Assembly (NCBI RefSeq): GCF_947492365.1
Contig: NZ_CANLMB010000002.1
Coordinates: 248,001 to 312,000, forward strand
Direction: 5' to 3'
Source of the DNA: an uncultured Erythrobacter sp.
GTDB lineage: Bacteria; Pseudomonadota; Alphaproteobacteria; Sphingomonadales; Sphingomonadaceae
Length of the DNA: 64,000 nt
The notes beneath the pieces are model-generated. The model was not told the origin of the DNA, ran no database searches, and saw nothing but the letters and a program-made list of their open reading frames with translations. Every line of letters starts with the position of its first letter. The first letter of the stretch is position 1. This document shows, piece after piece, positions 58,780-64,000 of the stretch. The translations under genes and the position numbers were made by a program.

Positions 58780-60429
58780 ATGACGCAGCACGGCGCTGAA
58801 CCGACAACAATCGGGCAGGCAGGAATTATCGATGTGGACGTGGCGATTATCGGTGCGGGGCCCGCTGGGCTGACCGCCGGATATCTGCTGACCAAGCAGG
58901 GCAAATCGGTCGCGATCATCGAGAAAGACGACACCTATGTCGGCGGCATCAGCCGCACGGTCGAACATGAAGGCTACCGGTTCGACATTGGCGGGCACCG
59001 CTTCTTCTCGAAGAGCCAGCAGGTCGTCGATCTGTGGAACGAGATCCTGCCCGACGACTTCATCCAGCGCCCGCGCATGAGCCGCATCTATTACGAGGGT
59101 AAGTTCTATTCCTACCCGCTGCGCGCCTTCGAAGCGCTCGGCAATCTGGGCATCCTGCGCTCGACCGCGTGCATGCTCTCTTACCTGCGCTACAAGCTCT
59201 TCCCGATCAAGGATGTGAAGAGCTTCGAGGACTGGACCACGAACCAGTTCGGCAAGAAGCTCTACTCAATCTTTTTCAAGACCTACACCGAGAAAGTGTG
59301 GGGCATGCCGTGCGATGAGATGAGCGCGGATTGGGCGGCGCAGCGGATCAAGGGGCTGTCGCTCTGGAACGCTGTAATCGATGGGTTGAAGCGCTCACTT
59401 GGCCTCAACAAGAAACCCAATGACGGGCAGGAAGTGAAAACGCTGCTCGAAACCTTCCGCTATCCGCGGCTTGGACCGGGCATGATGTGGGACGCCGCGC
59501 GCGACCATATTCTGGCGACTGGCAAGGGTCAGGTTCTGATGGGCCACGCGCTTGAACGGCTCGCCAAGATCGGCCCCAATGATGAGGGCTTCGACTGGTC
59601 CATGACTGCAACAGGCCCGCAAGGCCTCGCGCAAATCCGCGCGAAAGACGTCATCAGCTCAGCGCCGATGCGTGAGCTGTCCAAACGCATCCACCCGCTG
59701 CCGCAGAGCTCGCTTCAGGCGAATGACCTCAAATATCGCGACTTTCTGACAGTGGCCCTGATGGTGAAGAGCGAAGACCTGTTCCCCGACAACTGGATCT
59801 ACATCCACGATGACCGGGTGCAGGTTGGCCGCGTGCAGAACTTCCGCAGCTGGTCGCCCGAAATGGTGCCGGATGAGGACATGGCCTGTGTTGGTCTGGA
59901 ATATTTCTGTTTCGAAGGTGACGGGCTGTGGTCCTCGGACGACGCCGATCTGGTCAAGCAAGCCACACGCGAGATGGAGATTCTCGGGCTTTGTGATCCG
60001 AAGCAGGTCGTCTCGGGCGCAGTTGTGCGTCAGGAAAAGGCCTATCCGGTCTATGACGATGCCTACGAAGCCAATGTCGAGGCGATGCGCGCTGAACTTG
60101 AAGCACAGCATCCCAGCCTGCACCTTGTCGGTCGCAACGGTATGCACCGTTACAACAATCAGGATCACGCGATGATGACCGCGATGCTGACGGTCGAAAA
60201 CATCATCGCCGGCAGCCGCGTCTATGACACGTGGTGCGTCAACGAGGACGCCGAATATCACGAAGCGGGTGACGAGGGCGCTGAAGCCGCGATCCCGAAC
60301 CGCGAAGTGGCATCCGAAACCAAGCCTTTGAACGAGGATCAGGTCGCAGCGCTCACCAGCCTGCGCGGCGTTCCCGAACGGATCGTGCCAGAGGCTGAAG
60401 CAGAGGAAGAGCTGCGCAAGTCGGCCTAG
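58780..60429 (+). CDS. FAD/NAD(P)-dependent oxidoreductase (UDP-galactopyranose mutase / protoporphyrinogen oxidase-like)
   Basis: A 549-residue flavoprotein with an N-terminal Rossmann motif IIGAGPAGLTAGYLL (about 23-37), GGISRTVEHEGYRFDIGGHRFF (in two parts) and a C-terminal dinucleotide end GRNGMHRYNNQDHAM. It resembles amine-oxidase-like flavoproteins often annotated as protoporphyrinogen oxidase or UGM relatives. It heads a cluster with GtrA and a GT-C-like membrane protein, pointing to envelope glycan or lipid modification. Confidence 0.82.
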   Translation: MTQHGAEPTTIGQAGIIDVDVAIIGAGPAGLTAGYLLTKQGKSVAIIEKDDTYVGGISRTVEHEGYRFDIGGHRFFSKSQQVVDLWNEILPDDFIQRPRMSRIYYEGKFYSYPLRAFEALGNLGILRSTACMLSYLRYKLFPIKDVKSFEDWTTNQFGKKLYSIFFKTYTEKVWGMPCDEMSADWAAQRIKGLSLWNAVIDGLKRSLGLNKKPNDGQEVKTLLETFRYPRLGPGMMWDAARDHILATGKGQVLMGHALERLAKIGPNDEGFDWSMTATGPQGLAQIRAKDVISSAPMRELSKRIHPLPQSSLQANDLKYRDFLTVALMVKSEDLFPDNWIYIHDDRVQVGRVQNFRSWSPEMVPDEDMACVGLEYFCFEGDGLWSSDDADLVKQATREMEILGLCDPKQVVSGAVVRQEKAYPVYDDAYEANVEAMRAELEAQHPSLHLVGRNGMHRYNNQDHAMMTAMLTVENIIAGSRVYDTWCVNEDAEYHEAGDEGAEAAIPNREVASETKPLNEDQVAALTSLRGVPERIVPEAEAEEELRKSA

Positions 60430-60434
60430 TTCCT

Positions 60435-60875
60435 ATGGACGTCCTTGTTTCCTCTATCCTTTCCAAACTGCGTGACATTCGCTTCGTGCGCTACGTGCTC
60501 GCCAGCGTCGGCGCGCTTGCCGTTGACGTGGTCTGCTTTCTCGCGCTGCTTTCGCTTGGCATGATGGCAGCTTTGGCGTCGGCGATTGGCTATTCGGTTG
60601 GCATTCTTGCCCATTGGCTGATGTCGAGCCGCGCGGTGTTTCAGGATAGCGTGGCCGAAGGCGGCATGGCGCGCACCCGGCAAAAGGCACTGTTTGTGAT
60701 CTCCGCACTGGTAGGGCTGGCGCTCACCACGGCGATTGTCGGCGCGGGCGACTGGAGCGGGATTGACCCGCGCATCGCCAAGGGCGCAGCCATTTTCGTC
60801 AGCTTCTTTGCCACATGGCTTTTGCGCAGCCGCGTTGTGTTTCGCAGCGAGACGTCCGCGACCGGCGGGGTGTGA
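60435..60875 (+). CDS. GtrA-family small membrane protein
   Basis: A 146-residue protein with four transmembrane segments, beginning RFVRYVLASVGALAVDVV and ending ATWLLRSRVVF, typical of GtrA. Such proteins are thought to help flip polyprenyl-phosphate-linked sugars. It begins 5 bp after the flavoprotein stop and is followed 4 bp later by a large membrane glycosyltransferase-like gene. Confidence 0.88.
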   Translation: MDVLVSSILSKLRDIRFVRYVLASVGALAVDVVCFLALLSLGMMAALASAIGYSVGILAHWLMSSRAVFQDSVAEGGMARTRQKALFVISALVGLALTTAIVGAGDWSGIDPRIAKGAAIFVSFFATWLLRSRVVFRSETSATGGV

Positions 60876-60879
60876 GGCC

Positions 60880-62667
60880 ATGCTGGTCGAACGTCGCCGG
60901 GCGGCATTCCCGCTGGAGTTTCTCACCCGTGTCGGCATCGCCTGGGCGATTGTCAGCGCATTGTTGTTGGCGATCAACTGGAGCGCTATCATTGCTGGCC
61001 GGTTCCCCGATCCCGATGACATCATGCGGCTGGTTCAGGTCCGCGACCTGATCGGCGGACAAAGCTGGTTCGACCTCACCCAATACCGCGTCGATGTCGC
61101 CAGCGGCGGTGTGCCGATGCACTGGTCGCGGCTGGTGGACCTGCCGCTTGCGCTGGTCATTCTGGTTCTCACGCCCTTGGTCGGTTCAGGTGCGGCCGAG
61201 ACGGCTGCGCTTGTGATCGTCCCTCTCGTCACCCTCGGCATTGCGATGCTGCTGGCCGCGCGGATCGCTTGGCGCTTGATGGGCGATGAGGAGGCAACGC
61301 TGACTACGCTGGTGGTCGCGCTGTGCGTGCCTGTTCTCTTCCAGCTTGGTCCGATGCGGATTGACCATCATGGCTGGCAGATCGTCTGCGCCTTGGCGGC
61401 GGTCAACGGCCTGGTGTCCCGGAGCCCTCGCAAAGGCGGATTGATTATCGGCGCGGCGCTGGCGACATGGCTTTCGATCTCGATCGAAGGGCTTCCGCTG
61501 GCTGCGCTGTTCTTCGCCGTGTTGGCGCTGCGTTGGTTCCTCAAGCGCGAGGCGCGGGTGTGGCTTGTAAGCGCGATCCAGTCCTTTGCTGTGCTGGGCG
61601 CGGGCCTGTTCGTGTTGACCCGAGGAGTCTCGGATTTCGCCACCTATTGCGATGCGATCAGCCCGCTGCACCTCCTCATGTTCGCGTGGGGCGCCGGTGT
61701 TTTGAGCGTGCTTTCCCGGTTCGAACCCGCACCGCGCGGAGTGATCCTTGCAGGCTTTGCGGTCGCGGGCGGCGGTGCGTTGGCCATGCTGCTTGCCTCT
61801 GCTCCGCAATGCGCAAGCGGGGGCGGCTTCTCCGAACTTGATCCGCTGGTCGCGCGTTACTGGCACGCCAATGTCCTCGAAGGGATGCCGATCTGGCGGC
61901 AGTCGCTTACCACCGCGCTGCAATATGCGGTCACGCCTGCGATTGCTTTGGTAGCCTCGATCAATCTGGCTTTGCGCTCGGGCGACTGGCTGCGCGCGTT
62001 CTGGCGCGATTATGCGATCGTCCTTGGCGGAGCGCTGCTCATCTCGATCCTGATCTCGCGTGCCGGAGCGGTTGCCGGCGTGCTCGCCGCGCCGCCGCTC
62101 GCTTGGCAGCTGCGTCAATGGCTGCGCTCTATCCGCGTGATGAAGCGGCCTGCTCCGCGTCTGGCAGCCTTGATCGGCGTGTGCTGCGCGCTGCTTCCGG
62201 CCTTTCCTGCTATGCTGCTTGCCAGTGCGATGCCCGCGCGCGCTTCACTGGGCGGAGCGGGTGAAGCGCCGGTCAAGGCAGTCGAGTGCCGCATTCGGGA
62301 TGCCGCCGGAGTGCTGGCTGCCCTGCCCAAGGGCGAGTTCTACGCCCCGCTCGACATCGCGCCGGAGCTGCTGCTGGTGAGCGATCACACCGTACTCGCC
62401 ACCGGCCACCACCGCGGACACGAAGCGATGCGGGTGCTGATCGAGACGGCTTTGGCGGATGAGGCGGAGGCCAAGGCTGCGCTGACCGAACGCGGCACAA
62501 GCTACGTCGCGATCTGCCCCTCGCTTGCCGAAGCGCGGATGTATGCGCGCATTGCGCCTGAAGGCTTCGCTGCGGACCTGGTTAGCGGCAATGCGCCGGA
62601 CTGGCTTGAGCCGGTCGATCAGGCGCAGTCCAACGGCCTCAAGCTTTGGCGCATCAAGTCGGAATGA
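60880..62667 (+). CDS. Large polytopic membrane protein, possible GT-C glycosyltransferase
   Basis: A 595-residue protein with about ten transmembrane helices. The segment RFPDPDDIMRLVQVRDL just after TM1 places acidic residues in the first periplasmic loop, as in GT-C glycosyltransferases that use lipid-linked sugars. A soluble C-terminal domain (about 500-595) follows. The start at 60880 is set by spacing from gtrA; an in-frame earlier start overlaps gtrA. Enzymatic assignment is an inference. Confidence 0.6.
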   Translation: MLVERRRAAFPLEFLTRVGIAWAIVSALLLAINWSAIIAGRFPDPDDIMRLVQVRDLIGGQSWFDLTQYRVDVASGGVPMHWSRLVDLPLALVILVLTPLVGSGAAETAALVIVPLVTLGIAMLLAARIAWRLMGDEEATLTTLVVALCVPVLFQLGPMRIDHHGWQIVCALAAVNGLVSRSPRKGGLIIGAALATWLSISIEGLPLAALFFAVLALRWFLKREARVWLVSAIQSFAVLGAGLFVLTRGVSDFATYCDAISPLHLLMFAWGAGVLSVLSRFEPAPRGVILAGFAVAGGGALAMLLASAPQCASGGGFSELDPLVARYWHANVLEGMPIWRQSLTTALQYAVTPAIALVASINLALRSGDWLRAFWRDYAIVLGGALLISILISRAGAVAGVLAAPPLAWQLRQWLRSIRVMKRPAPRLAALIGVCCALLPAFPAMLLASAMPARASLGGAGEAPVKAVECRIRDAAGVLAALPKGEFYAPLDIAPELLLVSDHTVLATGHHRGHEAMRVLIETALADEAEAKAALTERGTSYVAICPSLAEARMYARIAPEGFAADLVSGNAPDWLEPVDQAQSNGLKLWRIKSE

Positions 62668-62679
62668 AGTCCCCCCGAC

Positions 62680-63186
62680 CTATGTCGGAATGAAATCCAT
62701 CGCCACGCCGTTGATGCAGTGGCGCTTGCCGGTTGGGCGGGGGCCATCGCCGAAGATGTGACCCAGATGCCCGCCGCAATCGGCGCAGTGGACCTCTGTG
62801 CGCGGAACCCCGATCTTGTAATCCACCGACGTTCCGACCGCGCCGCTGTCGATCGGTTGCCAGAAGCTCGGCCAGCCGGTGCCGCTGTCGTACTTGTGCG
62901 CAGAGGAATAGAGCCGGTTGCCGCAGCCTGCGCAGGTGAAGGTCCCGCGCCGCTTCTCATCGTTGAGCGGAGAGGAATAGGACCGCTCGGTCCCCGCTTC
63001 GCGTAGGATCCGGTATTCGGAGCGGGTCAGCTGGCGGCGCCACTCGGCGTCGGTCCGCGTGATCCGGAACTGGCGCTCCTTGCGCGCCTCAACCACGCCT
63101 CCGCCGCAACTCGCCAGCAGCGGCATGGCGGCGGCAAGGCCGGTTGCGGCGATGAAGCTGCGGCGGCTCGACAGGTTGAACTGCAT
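62680..63186 (-). CDS. msrB: Tat-exported peptide-methionine (R)-S-oxide reductase lipoprotein
   Basis: A 168-residue MsrB. The N-terminus has a twin-arginine motif (SSRRSFIAA) and a lipobox LLASC, so it is probably exported folded and lipid-anchored. Zinc-binding CxxC pairs are TCAGC and HCADC; the catalytic Cys157 is in RHCINGVAMDF. It pairs functionally with the exported MsrA 18 kb away to repair both methionine sulfoxide epimers in the envelope. Confidence 0.93.
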   Translation of the reverse strand: MQFNLSSRRSFIAATGLAAAMPLLASCGGGVVEARKERQFRITRTDAEWRRQLTRSEYRILREAGTERSYSSPLNDEKRRGTFTCAGCGNRLYSSAHKYDSGTGWPSFWQPIDSGAVGTSVDYKIGVPRTEVHCADCGGHLGHIFGDGPRPTGKRHCINGVAMDFIPT

Positions 63187-63511
63187 GATTCCTGCTCCCG
63201 ATTGAAGGCGTATCCTACCTCTATCTACGTCGCGGAAGTCCCAAAGGTTTCACCCCCGCTGTTTGAGGCCAGAGATGGACCGCCGACAGGGGGTTTTTGA
63301 AAAACTTTCCCAATCCCGCATATGTCTGAAAACACAAGAGAATTGCCGCCGTAGTGACTGCGCAAGTGTAACCTTAGCGCTTTTGCGGTTGGAGCGCGGT
63401 CCAAGTCGCAAAAAGGGGCCGCCAGAGCATCAACAGTGTCAAAGAGCCGAGCCGCCACAATAGCAGCCGCGCTCTTTGTAGGAAAATGCCCGCAGGAGCG
63501 CGGGTGCGCTC
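63187..63511. other. Intergenic region
   Basis: No gene seen. It lies between the msrB start and the P450 stop. A hairpin overlaps the P450 stop codon; the remainder probably carries the msrB promoter. Confidence 0.5.
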
Positions 63512-63513
63512 CT
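63494..63513 (-). terminator. Candidate terminator of the P450 gene
   Basis: An 8-bp perfect stem (AGGAGCGC/GCGCTCCT) with a 4-nt loop overlaps the stop codon; on the minus strand it is followed by GCGGGCATTTTCC, so a short T-run comes a few bases later. Confidence 0.5.
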
Positions 63514-64000
63514 AGAATTCGGTGATTTCGACCTCGAGCTTGCGGAAACCGTGGACGAAGTTTGCCCGCACCCGCTCGACATCGCCGGCGACATGGACCC
63601 GCATCCGGCGCTTGTGCATCTCCTCAAGCAGGATGCGCAATTGCAGCTCTGCCAGACGCGCACCCACGCAGCGGTGAATGCCATAGCCAAAGGCAATGTG
63701 GCGGCGGGCATTGTCGCGGGTGAGATCAAGCTTGTGCGGGTCAGGGAAGATCTCTTCCTCGTGGTTTGCGGCGAGATACCACAGCACCACCTTTTCGCCC
63801 TTCTTGATGGTCTGGCCGAAGACCTCGGTGTCCTCGGTGCAGGTCCGGCGCATATGCGCAAGCGGGGTCTGCACGCGGAGCATTTCCTGCACCGCATTGG
63901 GGATGATGTCGGGGCTTTCCTCAAACAGTTTGCGCTGGTCGGGGAACTTGTCGAGCGCATGGATAAAGCCGCTCATGGAATTGCGCGTCGTATCGTTGCC
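63512..64000 (-). CDS. Cytochrome P450 (CYP153-like), 5' part beyond the window
   Basis: The C-terminal 162 codons are visible. The I-helix fragment GNDTTRNSM runs across the window edge, the ExxR helix is in VQEMLRVQTP, and the heme-binding loop is FGYGIHRCVGARLAE. The GNDTTRNSM and HRCVG patterns resemble CYP153 alkane or terpene hydroxylases. A ferredoxin and reductase would be expected nearby but lie outside the window if present. Confidence 0.92.
   Translation of the reverse strand, partial: GNDTTRNSMSGFIHALDKFPDQRKLFEESPDIIPNAVQEMLRVQTPLAHMRRTCTEDTEVFGQTIKKGEKVVLWYLAANHEEEIFPDPHKLDLTRDNARRHIAFGYGIHRCVGARLAELQLRILLEEMHKRRMRVHVAGDVERVRANFVHGFRKLEVEITEF

Overview
The window reads as chromosome of an alphaproteobacterium of the order Sphingomonadales, most likely family Erythrobacteraceae. 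This is inferred from the high GC content, the gene set (MmcB-type DNA repair protein, DUF2141 proteins, NnrU, CYP153-like P450, MlaA, GtrA) and conserved local orders such as rpe / heparinase-like / purH. Nothing in the sequence fixes genus or species. Both window ends cut genes: an M23 peptidase on the left and a cytochrome P450 on the right.

Layout. 1-17.1 kb is core chromosome: rpmB, tadA, nadC with a membrane protein and a secreted RNase T2, a LytS/LytTR-type two-component pair, a periplasmic cluster of two M48 proteases around a DsbA-like protein, an esterase, a PAS protein, a lipid hydroxylase with a DUF2141 protein, and mmcB. At 17.25-29.94 kb a 12.6 kb genomic island sits in the 3' end of tRNA-Arg(CCG). 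It has a tyrosine integrase at its right end, a 50-bp attL/attR repeat and shared integrase-arm-like repeats. Its cargo is an unusual PIN-domain gene pair and a heavy-metal efflux block: a CadR-like regulator, CDF transporter, DUF3703, a methyltransferase, a His-rich secreted protein, CzcC/B/A and a frameshifted, truncated CDF gene.

30-38.9 kb holds a signalling cluster (OmpR-type regulator, lipoprotein, CHASE2 histidine kinase, LysM-FecR secreted protein), an M20 amidohydrolase, and a lipid-kinase gene followed by a nucleotidyltransferase-like gene. 39.2-45.5 kb holds rpe, a heparinase-like gene, purH, exported MsrA and a Fur/Zur regulator. Between the heparinase-like gene and purH lies a 267-bp, highly palindromic element whose right terminal repeat contains the best candidate purH Shine-Dalgarno sequence. 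I consider this the most interesting structure in the window.

45.5-64 kb holds dxs, mlaA, crotonase and hydrolase genes, an amidohydrolase pair in which one partner has lost its metal ligands, coupled to an FKBP isomerase and next to a POT peptide transporter, then a GntR regulator, ihfB, tRNA-Leu(TAA), a tandem PilZ protein, a three-gene envelope glycan/lipid-like cluster (flavoprotein, GtrA, GT-C-like membrane protein), Tat-exported MsrB and the partial P450. No rRNA, CRISPR array, prophage or intact insertion sequence was seen.
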